Program-made: the position numbers and the translations under genes
Source: Copromyces sp. CBS 386.78
Taxonomy: Eukaryota; Ascomycota; Sordariomycetes; Sordariales; Sordariaceae
DNA: 64,000 nucleotides
Reading direction: 5' to 3'
NCBI GenBank assembly: GCA_030685235.1
Contig: MU839173.1
Location: forward strand, 1 to 64,000
Shown here: one piece after another, positions 32,361 through 46,300 of the stretch
Numbering within the stretch: position 1 is the stretch's first letter
Layout of the letters: each line of letters starts with the position of its first letter
The notes under the pieces: generated by a model
The model's database searches: none
Told to the model about the DNA's origin: nothing
Seen by the model: the letters and a program-made list of their open reading frames with translations, nothing else

Positions 32361-32903
32361 CCAGACCCTTTCCGCAGGAAAGGGTCAGGCAGGTCAATTA
32401 GTTGAAATCAGGGCAATTAGTTAAATTTCTGGTACATACTCCACCTGCAAATTTACTAGCAAATGAAGGTAGCCCAATATAACCGCATATCGTAAAACAG
32501 GGTGAAGGTATTCACAGATTGATTGCTCATTCTACAGCGCATACATTAGAAAAGTAATTGCGCTAAATTGTTTGCCTCGTTTTTATCTATCTAATAATAT
32601 ATTTACTTTTTTCATATCTTCTATTTTAGTAGTACAGTAGCATTCGTTACATTTTTTGGTAGTACACTCAGTATCTGTTACATTCTGGCATGTGAATATG
32701 AGGTACGTGCTTTTCCAGATTACTGCATAACCAGTGCCTACATGCTAGTTACGGTCGCATTCCATTCCTCAAATGCGACAAAACGATGGTACTTCTATTC
32801 TGCACTGGTTTTGGTAGTCTTGGCATGTATCTAAAATTTTTTAACTAATTGCCCTGATTTTAACTAATTGACCTGCCAGACCCTATCCTGGCGGATGGGG
32901 TTA
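32361..32903. mobile_element. Compound inverted-repeat (foldback/MITE-like) element, about 540 bp
   Basis: The inner arms are strong: GGTCAATTAGTTGAAATCAG at about 32393-32412 has its complement near 32853-32872. CAATTAGTT occurs twice per arm. Outside each is a small hairpin-forming palindrome (left: GACCCTTT, loop, AAAGGGTC; right: a similar imperfect one), and these also match each other in inverted orientation. The interior keeps CA/TG dinucleotides. I could not find a target duplication, so ends and class are provisional. Confidence 0.65.
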
Positions 32904-33271
32904 GAAGGCGTTTCTAGCCCAGACGAGTAAGCGGCTTCCCGCAGCGTCGAACAGAAGTATAGGCGTGTGACGAAATCGGTAGCTGGTTAGATTCAAAACC
33001 GTCCCTAGATAGACTTTACCCACTTTTACGCTGAGTAAGCCGCCCAGCCGCCCAGCCGTGCAGCCGTGCCAGTATACCGTATAATCGATGCCCGCGCATT
33101 ACTAAATCTACGTCGTCGTCGTTATTTTTTACGTAAAGCTATTTAGAGATATCAATCCAGTTAATTATCTACTATTAAGAGGGTTAATATAGTTCCTACT
33201 ACTATAATTACTATCCTTACTACTATATTAACGGTTATATTAATTGTTATACTTATTAGTTAGAATGTACG
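32904..33271. other. Border of the gene island and start of the right repeat island
   Basis: Balanced DNA continues to about 33,070, including a small tandem repeat of CAGCCG-type units at 33,039-33,069. Then the AT-rich, CA/TG-poor composition begins; this decayed repeat is the target of element B. Confidence 0.55.
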
Positions 33272-33276
33272 TACCT

Positions 33277-33507
33277 TATTACAGGATTAACTTGTATTGT
33301 ATATACTAGTGATAGTAGCTCTCTGAGACTACTATTACTATTATTGGTTAATTAGCTGTAGCCTCCTGCTATAGACCTACTAATTTATAGTTCGAATCCT
33401 ATAAAAGCCTATCTCCCGATCGTACCTCTATACTCCTCCCTTTCTTCCTTCGTATAATTACGTATATCTAACATTTATACCCAACCTTTTGCCCTCTACC
33501 CGTAATA
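33277..33507 (+). repeat. 5' LTR of element B (231 bp)
   Basis: Runs from TATTACAGGA to CCCGTAATA and is a direct repeat of 48255-48485. A TATAAAAG box lies about 135 bp into the LTR. Confidence 0.9.
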
Positions 33508-34128
33508 ATTAATTGTACCTTTTAATTATTACGTTCACAGCGTAAACCTATTTTTTATCGTACGATTAATTTCTTTTTCGATCGCGCGCGCGTGTAGGGA
33601 TCGCCTCGTTACAAGTCGCTAAGCCTAATACCCCCCCCTAAGTATCGATAGTCGTAGTTACGATAGTCGCCTAATTAAAACTCTAATATCCCTTTACTAG
33701 TATGTAAGGGAAAGTACTTTTTATTTAATAGATAAGAAATCGCCTATCTTTAATTGCCTTAAACGGTCCTAATAGTAGACTTTTACCTTAAACGGTCCTA
33801 ATCGCGGACTTTCACTTCTCTTTATTTCGAACGGTCACCTCTCTTTTATCTTATATTTTACAACGATAGTAATCCCGCCCTTTTCTCCCCTAACGGTAAT
33901 ATTAATAGTAGTAATTTTCCTAACTTTTCTACTCCTATTATTAATAATAGTAATCCGTTTAATTTAAAATCGTTGTATTTTATTATTAATACCCTTAATA
34001 GCGAGTTTAATATTACGGTTTATTGTACTATACTTCTTAAATTTCCTTAACCCGTTATTATAATTTTCGCTAATCTTTTCGAAAGTTTCGACTAATTAAA
34101 AGGTCTCCTAATCCTATACGAGTATTTT

Positions 34129-34377
34129 TATCATGGGGCGCGAGCAAGCACTAAGGTAAGATGTTGATTATTGTGCGAGGAACTAGAAGAGGAACTTGTA
34201 CGCATACGAGAACTATATAGGGTATAGTATAGAGCCCTATAATTATAGTATAGGTGGCTATAGATCTATAGGGCGGTACTATAGCTATGCTACACTCAGA
34301 CAGCTATACTTAGCTAGCTGTACTAATGTAGCATAGCACCCTTATCTATCTACAAGGAATAGGTAATACTTATAACA
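34129..34377 (-). repeat. 3' LTR of element C (249 bp)
   Basis: Direct repeat of 41938-42186. It is more heavily RIP-mutated than its partner: many CA/TG sites kept in the right copy are TA here. Confidence 0.9.
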
Positions 34378-35396
34378 CTACTCCCCGTCTAAACTAACTC
34401 CCGGCTTCAAAACTATTTAGAAACTATCAATATCTACAAAGTAGGGCATACTAAGGCGGGTAAGCGCTTAGCGCCAAGCCTCCTATTAAAAGGCCGAACA
34501 CTAGCCAAAACATTACCAAATATACCCCTTTCGCAAAGACCACTCAATCATTACCTCAAACAATCCCAAACAAGCTCAAAACGTTCTCAACTATCTTATA
34601 AACTTCCCGTCCATACCTTACTATTACTAACCCCCGACGGGGGGTACTATAAGGACGCTCGTAGTATAATAGTTTGTAGGGACGCTTACAACCCTACTAG
34701 TACCGTAGATTATAGAAACCCTCTATTCGAATCCTATTTATAATTATCTTTTCTCTATAACTCGTAACTATATCCCCTATCCCTACTAACCGCAACAAAA
34801 ATCTTAACCGTAAACTCTAACTATTAACTAGGGGGTAAAGTACTAAGGGCAAGAAATATAGGACCGCCGTAAGACATATTATCTCCCAGTCGCTATTAAT
34901 AGTGCCTAGCTACCACGGCTAGGTATCTATAAAGCAATTCGGCTAAAATACGCAAAATAAGCCGTACTCTAAACTCCTTTATTTTTACTAATTTTTCGTT
35001 TTCTCACTTATTATTCAATTTTATATTTCGTCGAATTTAATAGGTATTTACTTCTAGTACTACCGTAACTAGGACTAAAGAAGGCAAAGCTTTCTTAATT
35101 AGTAAAACTTTTAATTTCAATTATATTTTAAATCCCTTCCGGAAATCGATATATAATAGTCCTAATTCTAACCGCCTCTTATAAAAATCTTAAATTAATT
35201 CGTAACAACCATTAAAATTAATTACTAATTACTAATCTAGGGGATAGTAAATTTATTTTACTAAATACTACTAATAGCCTTCAATCTTCTAGTAATCTAA
35301 AAATTCTTCAAATTCCTAGCGTCTATCCTCTTCGAAATTATCAGTTCTAATAACGATTATACCCTCGTTAACTTTAATATCGGTTATAAACTCCTT

Positions 35397-35585
35397 CTAA
35401 CTTAGTAAACCTTTAACGTATAATTTAATTCTAGATACATTAACAATGTAGGTAACCTTTATATTATTAGGCAAGGCTAATTCCACCGTATATAAACTAG
35501 CCTTTATAATACGGAAAAGTCCTTCAAAACGCGGGGCTAACTTATTATATAATCTACTAATTATATAATTAACTATATTAAACAT
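35397..35585 (-). pseudogene. Residual open frame: integrase C-terminal segment of element C
   Basis: A 62-codon frame containing KLAPRFEGLFRIIKASLYTV and then VNVSRIKLYV. This is the pattern of the Ty3/gypsy integrase C-terminal domain (KL.P...GPF.I........L.LP, then H.VFHVS.LK-type). It is a fragment only. Confidence 0.75.
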
Positions 35586-38500
35586 AACTTCATCGCCAAC
35601 TTTATATTTAAAAATATCTATTTATTTCTTATTCGCCGCCGCTTCGTACCTTATTTATACTTATAAAGAAGAAGCTTTAACGAAGTCCTAAACCTCTTTA
35701 AATTGTAATACCAACTAATTTATATTAAAAATCTACTTCCTTTACGCATTTATTACATCCGGTAATAATAATATTAATAGTTCTATCCCCATCCGCGGGT
35801 AGAAACCGTAGTTAGCGAAAAAGGGGGTTACCCCTATTAATACTAATTTAAAGTTATTATTTTAGAATTTAACCAAAGGTAGCCAATTTACCTAATCATC
35901 CTAAGCCTAATTAATAAAAGTCTTTAAATACTATTCCAATTCTACATTAATCCTTTCGGTCTAGCCGTTCGTTTCCTTATAGTAAGGAGTAGAATACTTT
36001 AATTTAATACCTAACCGTAGTAATAACTATTTCTAAAAGGCCGATATAAATTGGATACCCCTATTTAAAACGACGGTATTTAAAAGACTGTAAAAGGTAT
36101 AAATACAATTAATAAATTTCTCTACCAATTCCTCCGTTATTAACCCTTCTATTAAAATAAAATATTTCATTTTAATCAATTTATTTACTACGACCAAAAC
36201 GTATTTATACTTAGCACCCCTACCTACCTTCTATAATTTAAAGAACGGGGTTATATAATCGATAGAAATATTCTTCTAAAGTACTTATAGGATAAACAAT
36301 AGTTTAAAGAAACTTATTAATAACGTTTTAGTAGCCTTAGTTTTACTATAGGAAATATACGCCTTATAGTAAATATTTACTGTAACGATTATTTTTAGCT
36401 AGAAATACTAGTATATTAATACTACTATTTTATTTCTACTTAAGTAGCCGCCCTATATAGAAAAATAAATACGGTAGATTAATTCCAATTAAATTCCTTT
36501 ATCGTTAAAGAATATTATTAACCTATTTCTAAATATTACCCTATCGTTAACTATATAGTATTCGGCGAAGGGAATTTTTAAAATCTTCTTCAAATACTTT
36601 AGCTAATAAATCCCTATCCTAATAACTTCTCGGATATCCGCTATTATAAAGGAGTTAATATAAGCGCGGTCTACTAAATTATTTATATAGATACCTAATC
36701 TTTCGTTATTTTAGTCTTCGATACCGTCTTCCAATATATAAATAACGAAGGGGGAACCGCCGTCTAATAAAACGTTTAGTATAAACCCTTCGCTATCCGT
36801 ATCTATTAATTCTCCGAAAGTTTCTATATCGAAATATTCTAAATTAATAAATAGTTTTTTTCTTATTTTTAACTTATTATCCTCTATATTTCTAAGGATA
36901 TATTCTAACTTACGGTTAAACGTATTTAATTTAACGTTAGTAAACCTTAATTTATATATAATTATAAAATTAAATTATAATAAGAATTTGGACTACTTTA
37001 TATATTTAGGGGTAAGTTTCTTTATAGTACCGAAAGTTTTTAAATTCTTATAATTTATAACGATTTTAAATAGTTAAACTACTCCTTCTAATTCTAGCCG
37101 CTACTCCTCCAATACTTTAATAACTATAAGTAATTCTTTATTGTAAATATTATAATTATATTCAGCCGTAAAGTATTTAACTAAAAAATAAGCGACTAGG
37201 TAAAATTCGCCGTCGTATATTTATAATAACGTTCCCCCTATTAACCAATCGGAAATATTAACTTCTACGATTATAGGCTTCTCCTAATTATAAATCTTAA
37301 GGACCGGTACTATTATAAATACGGTCTTTAAAACTTTAAAAGCGTTATTATATTCTTTATTCTACTTCTAATCGATTATTTTCTTAATTAATTCGTACAA
37401 TAGTTTACTTATATATAAAAAGCCGGCGATAAACTTCCTATAGAAGTTAGTAAAGTTTAAAAAACGCTATAATTAACGTTTATTTATTAATACTTCCTAT
37501 TTAGTAATTACTTCTACCTTTTTAAGGTTTATTTCAATATTTCCTAGGATAATAATAAAACCTAAATACTTAGTCCTCTATATATAGAATTCGCACTTAT
37601 TAATATTAATTTATAAACTTACGTCGATTAAATATTAGAATACTTCCTTAACGTATTTAACGTATTTTTTATAAATTTCGGAAAAGATTGAAACGTTATT
37701 AAAATAAGCCGTCGCGTAAACGTTTAGAATATTATATAAAATATTATTAATAAAATTTTAGAAGGAGGCTAGGGCTTTTAATAAACTGAAAAGGTAAATT
37801 AAGGATTTATAGAGGCTAAATTTCGTAATAAAAATTATTAATTATTTATATCCTTTAATTATACGCAATTTATTAAAGGCGGCAATAACGTTTACCTTCG
37901 TAAACTATTTTATTTTATAAATAGCGTTTAACGTCTCTTTAATTAATAATAACAGATATTTATTCTTTAAAGAAATATTATTAATACCCTTATAATCGAC
38001 GTAAATCCTTATACCGCTACTAAACTTCCTTATTAATAATATTAAAGATATAATATTAGAAATTAATAATTAAATAAACCCCTTCGCTAAATTATTGTCC
38101 AATTACTATTTAATAATTTTAAACTTTTATAGTAATATCGGCTATACTTTCGAATATAGTAATAAATTTACCCTTAATTTAAATTCGATCTTATAATTAT
38201 AAGAATAGTATTTTAATATTACGTCGGCGTCCTTCGGATTAATTATATAAAATAAATCTTTATATTCGTCCGGGAAATATACTTTTACTTCCTTTAGAGT
38301 ATATTTTAGCTAAATAATTTTATTTATAAATTTCTAAATATCCTCCTCTATAATATTATAAATTTAATTAATTTTGGTTAAAAGTATCGGCTTATATTCC
38401 TCGAAGGTTCTAAAATTGGGTTCTTCCTTCTCCAACCCTAACCTATAAATATAATTAACGAAAATTCTAACCGACTCGCTTAATTAGAAAAATACTAATA

Positions 38501-41500
38501 ATATATTCTTTCCCGCCGCTTTTACTTTATAAAAATCAATAAATTCGTAAACTTCTATATTTTTAAAATAAAATTTATATAACTCCCTTTTTCTTTATAT
38601 AATATTTCTCTATACTTCTTCCGAAAACGCTAATATTAAAATAGCCGCTTTCCTTTCTTTCTAAGCCTTTTAGAATTCTACTTATATAGTAGAATTAACT
38701 TTAATTCCCTTCATCCTTATATTAAGTATAAAAGTCCTAATATTAACGAATTTAATATTTAATAAATTTAAAGTAATTATATTAATAATTAATTTAAAAG
38801 GTTAGAAGAAAGTACATTTAATTTAGTTAAACCGTTATATTATCTAAATCTTCCTCCTACTAATAATTTATACTTTTACTTTAATTTTTTTTAACGCCGG
38901 TTTCCTAACGGAGCCGAAAGGTTCTTTAAACCCCCCTACGTATATTAAAAAAACCGGAAATTCTATTATTATAGCCTACTTCCCTTTAAAGGCCTCCGTT
39001 ATATTAATTACCTAGGCCGAAAAATATTCCTCTTCGCCCGAAGTATCCTTATCGTCCTCTTCCTCAAAAATATTTCCACTATCCTCTTCTTCAAAAATAT
39101 TTTTATTATCCCCTTCTTTAAAAATAATTTCTAAAGTTATAATTGTTATTACCGCTACTTTTAATAATTAATTTATACAAATACTTATATAGGCTATATT
39201 CTAAGTAACCTTATTAGTTACTTAATTAATATTTAAATTATAAAACTATAGCTATAGCTAGCCTAAAATTATTAAATAGTCTACTATTAAATTAGTAACG
39301 AAAAATCTAATAACCTCTTTATAATTACCAATCTGTATTATTATTTTTATATATTAATTTACCTATTTTTTAAAGCCGCCGTCGGCTAAATATAATAGCT
39401 AGGGTTTTTCTAAAAATAAGAATATTAAATAAGTTTTCTCCGTAAAAGAATAATTAATAAAAACTTTATTTAAATATTTAAAGTCGACTAATAATATGCA
39501 TTCTATTTTATTATTACGCTAGGGATATTAAAGATATATAGATAATAAAATTATATTTTACTTATAAAATTCTAAACTATTTAATTTAAATGGCTCTATC
39601 CTCTAATAACTAATAATATAAACGTTTAATTTATTTACTCTTATTTCTATTTTCTTATATATTCTTATTAAATACCCCTAAATGTAATTTAACTTTAAAG
39701 TTTTCTATTTCCCTATTAAATTAGAGTAGTAAGAGTTAATACCGCCGGGGCTATAGCCGCCGGGGCTAGGTTAGCCGTATCCGCTATAATGCAATTAATA
39801 ATTAGAGTGTTAGCGTTCTTACGTATTATAACGCTTAAATTAATACAATTAATTTACTTATTTTTATTATTATAATTAGTCTAATTTTTATATTTGCAAG
39901 CTAAATACTTACCTTTACTATAATTTATATAATTACCTTTATTATAACGCTCTTATAAAACGTTTTTATAGATTTTAATAAATTTAATATAATTAAACTC
40001 TATAGTATTAAAATCCTTATTATTATTACTGTTATTATTACTATTATTATTACCGCTACCCTTATTATTATTTTAAGTAATTTAAACGGTATCGTTATAC
40101 AAAACCACTCTAACGTAAATTCTAAAAATATTTTTAAATAACTTGTACTATCCTTTAAAGTCGTTATAGGCAAATTAAATATAATAATAAGAAATAGAGT
40201 CCGCTAATAATTTAGAAACCTTTTAATATAAGAGACGAATTTTAATAATTATATTGTAACCGTAATAATTAATTAAGGTAATAAATTAAATTTTAAAATC
40301 CTTATAATTAGACTATTTACCGGTCTACTTAAATTATAAAAGGGAATTTTCAACGACTTAAACAATATCGCCCTATATATACTAATCGTTTAAATATATT
40401 AAGAACTCTTCGTCTATTTACTATTTCTATAAGATTAAATATTAGGGATTATCGAAGATTGTTTTTTAATACTTTGCAACGTTAATTTTTACTTTTCTTC
40501 CTAAATAAAATGTAGTGTAAAGTAGTTTAGATATTTCATTAGGAAATTCGTAATTATTAATAATTTAACGACTATAAATTTCTAAATTCTAAGCACTATA
40601 AGTGTTATAGTGCTTAATTATATCGGTTTCTTCGCCCTTAAATTATTCAAGGTCCTTATAAAGAGCCTTACAATAATAATATAATATAAAGGTTGGTATT
40701 AAGGGGTTAGGGGGAGGGGGACCGCTACCGCCGCTATTAAAGCCGCTAGGATTATTAAGACCGCCCGGGCCGCTATGGCCGCCTAAATGATTAAATCCTC
40801 TACTATCAAGACCGCCGCCCGCCTCGTTATAATTGAAGCCGCTTCCCTTACCTAATTTTCTAAGGCCGCTATCGCTAAGACTACCGCTTATATTACTAGT
40901 ACTAAAGCTAGTTCCTTTACCTAATCTTCTAAGGCCGCCAATACAATTTTCAATAATAATCTTATCCTCCTTAACAAGACGGAAATAGATTTAAAAATTC
41001 TTAATTTCCTTTTAAGCCTTAATTAATTCCTCGCTAGCGATTTTACTTGCAATACGTATAGCTGTAAAATCTTCTAATACCTTTTTTAATTCTGTATAGT
41101 ATAATTTAGTATTATTGTTAGCCGTTTAATTAAAATTTAAAAGTCTTTAATAATTGTCTTCCTTATTCCTAATAATATTATTTAACTCTTCCTAAAAATT
41201 AATTTTATTTTAATTGAAGGCTATAACTTTCTAATATAAAGACGTATTCTCGCTAATAACCTAATTATATTACAATTATAAAGATTAAATTTATTATATA
41301 AACTATTTCTTAATATCGTTAAATTAATTAATTTAGGCTTTAAACTACCCTTCTTTCTCCTATATCTTTTTAATAAATTCTTTAATATTATTTTCGAAAG
41401 TAATGTAACGGGCCTACTCTTCCTTAACCTACTTATTAAAAAAATTAATCTTCTTATTAAAATAATAGAATAATTTTATAACCTCTTTATAACTGCGAGC

Positions 41501-41937
41501 CTTATTTACAAAATCGGGGGAGATTATAAGACCCGAACTAGGATTACCGCTACAAACTTTCAATAATATATTATATCCCTTTAAGAAGGAGGGAAAGACT
41601 GTAGCGAAATTAATTCAGCGTACGTCGTTACACGCTAAATTACTAACTATTTTAATTATATTTGAATAATTAAATAACGTTTATTAAAAGAGAAATATTT
41701 CTACTGTATTGTACGGTACGATATCTACGCCCTCGTTATTTTAAAAATTCTAATATTTGCTTATCGTTTTTAAGTTCGATATTCTAGTCGCTAGGGTTCT
41801 TAATTCTATATTAGCGATTGTACGATTTCGCTTCGAAATAAAGTTCGTAAAAATTAAACTACTATTAATCTTCTACTAGGCTTAATTCTTACCAAGATTA
41901 CTTGTTACGCGTTAACGCGAGGTTAGGTATAACAAAG

Positions 41938-42186
41938 TATTATGGGGCGCGAGCAAGTACTAAGGTAAAATGTTGATTATTGTACGAGGAACCAAAAGAA
42001 GAACCTGTACGCACACGAGAATTATATAGGGCATAGTGGGGAACCCTGTGACCATAGCATGGGTGGCCATGGATCCATAGGGCGGCACTATGGCTGTACT
42101 GCACTCAGACAGCTGCACTTAGCTGGCTGCACTAATGTAGCACAGCACCCCTATCTATCTACAAGGAGCAGGCAATGCCTGTGACA
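41938..42186 (-). repeat. 5' LTR of element C (249 bp)
   Basis: Ends in intact GTGACA on the plus strand and retains CA/TG dinucleotides over much of its length. Confidence 0.9.
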
Positions 42187-43274
42187 ATTTTAAAATAATT
42201 TCTCTTTTTTTTTAAGCCCCTGTTTTCTATTCTATTATTATACTTTTTAATTACTTTTATTGTACTAATTTCGAATACTATAACGATTTTGAAAGCGATT
42301 TTTAGCGTTCTAAAGAGGAATTTAGGACTATCCGCTAAATAACCGACGACGCTTAATTTAATTTCGATTAAAAGAACTTCGACTATATTAACTTTAAATC
42401 TGTTTATAATATTTTATTCGTAGAGTATAATATTTTTAAAGTACGGGTTTCTTCTCCTTTTTCTTCCCCCGTTAGTAATATAATTATAAAGGTAATTATA
42501 TTCTCTTCTCTTTACTAAACGGTGGAAAACCTGCCTATCTTTACCGGTAAGGAGATTGGCGGTCCCGCCTATAAATATAAAATCTTTAAGGTATAGCGTT
42601 TCTGTATTTAGTCCTAATAGAAGTATAATGCCGCTCTTTATTCTTCTAAAAATATTAGAATTATCTATACTATTATACTTCTAGGATTTAAAATCTTGTC
42701 CGGTATTTAGGATAATTTAAATATAATTTAATTAGACCCTAATAAAGTAAATTAATACTGGAAGATAAATATTAAATTTATAAAATATTTAATCTTTTAT
42801 TTTTAGAACGTAAATCTGAAAATAAATGCCGGCCGCTATTTATAAGAATTATATATAAAAAAAATATTTTTCGTAGATTTCGAACTTAAATTAATTAATT
42901 TAATAAATTTCTATAGTTTCGATAATTCGATAAAGGTCTATTATTTCTAGAATTAAATTAATAAACGTTTTTATAACGCTTTCGCTCACCGCGACCTTCC
43001 TCCTAATAATAATTTTAAATATTAATTCGAAATTTGTTGTAACGTCACTAGCAACTTTAAGGATACGGATTATTATTAAAAAATAGTAAACTACTTCTTT
43101 AATCCTAGTAGTAATACTAGTAATAATAATAATAGTAGAGGTTATTCTAATATTAAACTTTCTACCGATAATATCCCTATTAGCTAGGGCGGTAATAAAA
43201 TAAATTTAAACGCTATTAATCTCGTAATTTTTATTTATAAAGATATTTTTAATTAGCGTTCTCGTAATAGCCTT

Positions 43275-43316
43275 TACCGTCGTTATAGTAAGCCCGGCTA
43301 TATCGCCCGCAATTAT
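43275..43316 (+). pseudogene. RIP-converted zinc knuckle of element B gag
   Basis: The frame reads YRRYSKPGYIARNY. Spacing is exactly that of a CX2CX4HX4C retroviral-type zinc knuckle, but all four ligand positions are Tyr. Each change (Cys or His codon to TAC/TAT) is a single G-to-A or C-to-T transition. Element A carries the same remnant on the minus strand near 9,950-10,000. Confidence 0.75.
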
Positions 43317-46300
43317 ACCGCTTCGGTTAATTATAGTTCTTAAAGCCCCTAATATTCTGCTAATAAGAAGTTAAAGAATAAAGGTTATAATAAGGGTTGT
43401 AATTAAGAGTAAGTCTGCGCTACTAATACTGTTTTAATTACCCCGGCCGTTCTAACCGCCGAACCCGCCGCTAATAAAGAATATTATAACGATTAAGAAA
43501 ACGTTTAACTTTTATATATAATCGTATATAGAAGCTTGGCCGGGTTATATTTAAAAAACGAATTTTAAATTCTATAGAATTAAAGGGTTTAAAGGAAATT
43601 AAAATTCAATCGTTAAATAATTTTACTTCCTTAAATTCAATATTTTTATCCTTTTATATTATAATCCGTTCGTATAAAAACTATTATATTACCCTTATTA
43701 ATAGCGGTTATTCTATTTTTACGTTTATTAATCGCTCCTTTATTATTAAAAATAACCTTCCCCATTTTCGATTATTAAAAGTAAAAAAGTTTGTTCTTAT
43801 TAATGGAATAATTAAAAGTATTATTTTTAAAGGAGTAATAGTTAAATTCCGGATCGGCCTTTACGAAAAAATAATTACCTTCCTAATTTATAATATTTTT
43901 AAAAAATATTTAATTATTTTAAACTTCCTATATATATAATATTATCGGCTAGAAATCGATTACGAACAATATAATATATATTTTAATTATACCGCCTACC
44001 GAAGCCGCTATTTATTAATAAATTTCCCTAAATACTAAACGGTAATATTTAAAACCTTTACTAACCGGGTTTCAATAATTTCCGTCTACTAAATACCTAT
44101 CCCGCCGATTAAGAAGGAAGAGACCGAATTTCCCTTTCTAACTATTAAAGGGAAAGAATCTCGTCCTTTAACTATTAAAAAAGAAAAGATTAAAAAAATT
44201 ATAGCGGAGCCCGCCCTAGAGCTTTTATCCGCTCCCGAACTCCCTCTTACTACTATTAAACTTAAAATTAATTTTAAGACCGGCTACCGTATAATCTCCG
44301 CTCCTATTAAAACGTTAATAGCTAGCCGCGCTAAATTAAAAATAAGTATTACCGGTATAACTACTTTCTTTATTAAAACTAAGAGCCCCGCGCTTTATAA
44401 ACCTTATATCCGCGTAAATAGCCGCCGTATTTTAATTAATACGTATCGTCCCTAATTATAATACTACTATTTTCGCGAATCCAATTATAAATTCGACCCT
44501 AAGGATATTAAAATTCTTAATACGGTTATATTCAATTTTATTTATAAAAAGGAACAATTATAACTATACGTTACGAACTATACTAAAATCGAAAAATTAG
44601 CGGCTATAATAGATTTTTAAAATCTAAATTTAATTAAAGAAATAATTAATAATATTATAGAAAGCGATAGAAGGAAGTATAAGGAAAGTTTACCCTTCGC
44701 GCTTTATAATTTTATTAATAAAATAGCTAGCGTTTATATTTTAAAAAATACTTAAAAAGCCGTAATCCTCGCTAAAATAATTAACCTTACCGGAAATTTC
44801 GAAACCGACACGCCTATATACGAAGAGATCTTCTAATAAATATATTTAGCTAAAGTCGACGAAGAAGATATAAAGAAATTTCTTAATAAAGTAAACCGGC
44901 TATTAAAAATTAAAAAGGAGATTTTCGAAATTTTAAATTATTTTAAAGGATAGAAGTATATTAACGAAGTCGCCGCTTTCTTACTCTTACTAGTAGAGGA
45001 AATTCCCCCTTACCGTTCGTACGATTATAAAATCAAATTAAAATTAGGAGAATAGCCCCTTAGCGTACGCCTACGCTATATATTACCTATTGAAGCTATC
45101 GTCGTTAAAAAATAAATTAATAATAATTTAAAAAAGAATTTTATCCGCTTATTATAATCGGTAGCGGCTTCGTCTATCTTTTTAATTAAAAAAACGGGCG
45201 GTAGGGTTCGTATTTATATAGACTACCAAAATATTAATAACGTAACTTTGAAAACTTATTACCCGCTTCCCTTAATTAAAGAAATCTTTAATATAATTTA
45301 TAAGGCTAAAATTTTTACGAAGCTTAATATTATCGCCGTATTTAATTAAATCCGTATTAAAGAAGGATATAAATAGCTTACCGCCTTTATTACCCGTTTT
45401 AACCTTTACAAATCTATTATATACCCATTCGATTTATAGGGCGCGCTAAAAACCTTTCAAAATTATATTAATAACGTTTTATATAATATTTTTAACGTCT
45501 ACGCTACTACTTATTTCGATAATATTTTAATTTATTTAAACGACGAAGAAAAGTATAAAGAATACGTTAAAAAAGTTTTACAACGAATAATTAAAGTAGG
45601 GCTCTAAATTAATATTAATAAATATAAATTCTATATTTAACGAACGAAATATTTAAGATTTATTATTACCCCGGGTAGCTTCGAAATAAATTTAAACAAG
45701 GTTTTTATAATTACTATATAAGAGGTTCTAGATTCTAAACGTTCGCTTTAACGTTTCCTAAATTTTACGAACTTTTACCGCCATTTTATTAAATACTTTT
45801 CGATTATCTTTAGTCCCTTATACGAATTTACAAAGCAGATAATATTTTAGGAGTAGGAAGAGCGGTACTAATAGTCTTTTAAAGCCCTAAAAAGGGTTTT
45901 TACAAGCGGACCCGTACTACAAATTTATAATTAGTTAAAATAGACCGTCGTAAAAACGGATACTTCTAATTGGGTATATAGAAATACGTTATTATAATAC
46001 AATAATAATAATATCCTTCGCCTTATCGCCTATTTTAACTAATAATACTCTTTAGCTAAATATAATTATAATATTTATAATAAAGAATTATTCGCTATTA
46101 TTAAAGTCCCAAAAGAGTAGCGCCCCAAATTCGAAGGAGTATAATAATTATTCGAATTCCTTATAAATTATAAAACTTTAAAGACCTTTACGACTAATAA
46201 ATAATTAATTCCCTACTATATATAATAATTTCAATTTTTCTCCCAATTTAATTTTATAATTAAATACCGGCCGGGTTTGTTATAAGTATACTCCGACGCC

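Larger units (their letters stand above)
34124..42191 (-). mobile_element. Element C: Ty3/gypsy retrotransposon nested in B
   Basis: The element is 34129-42186 (8058 bp), inside the 5-bp duplication ATTTT (34124-34128 and 42187-42191). It has 249-bp LTRs of a family different from A/B. A polypurine tract (GACGGGGAGTAG, minus strand) adjoins the left LTR, and an integrase C-terminal remnant at 35397-35585 is on the minus strand, so transcription runs right to left. A Gly-rich gag-like section lies at about 40,690-40,960. Joining the B flanks restores the sequence seen uninterrupted in A near 11,060, which confirms the insertion. Confidence 0.9.
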
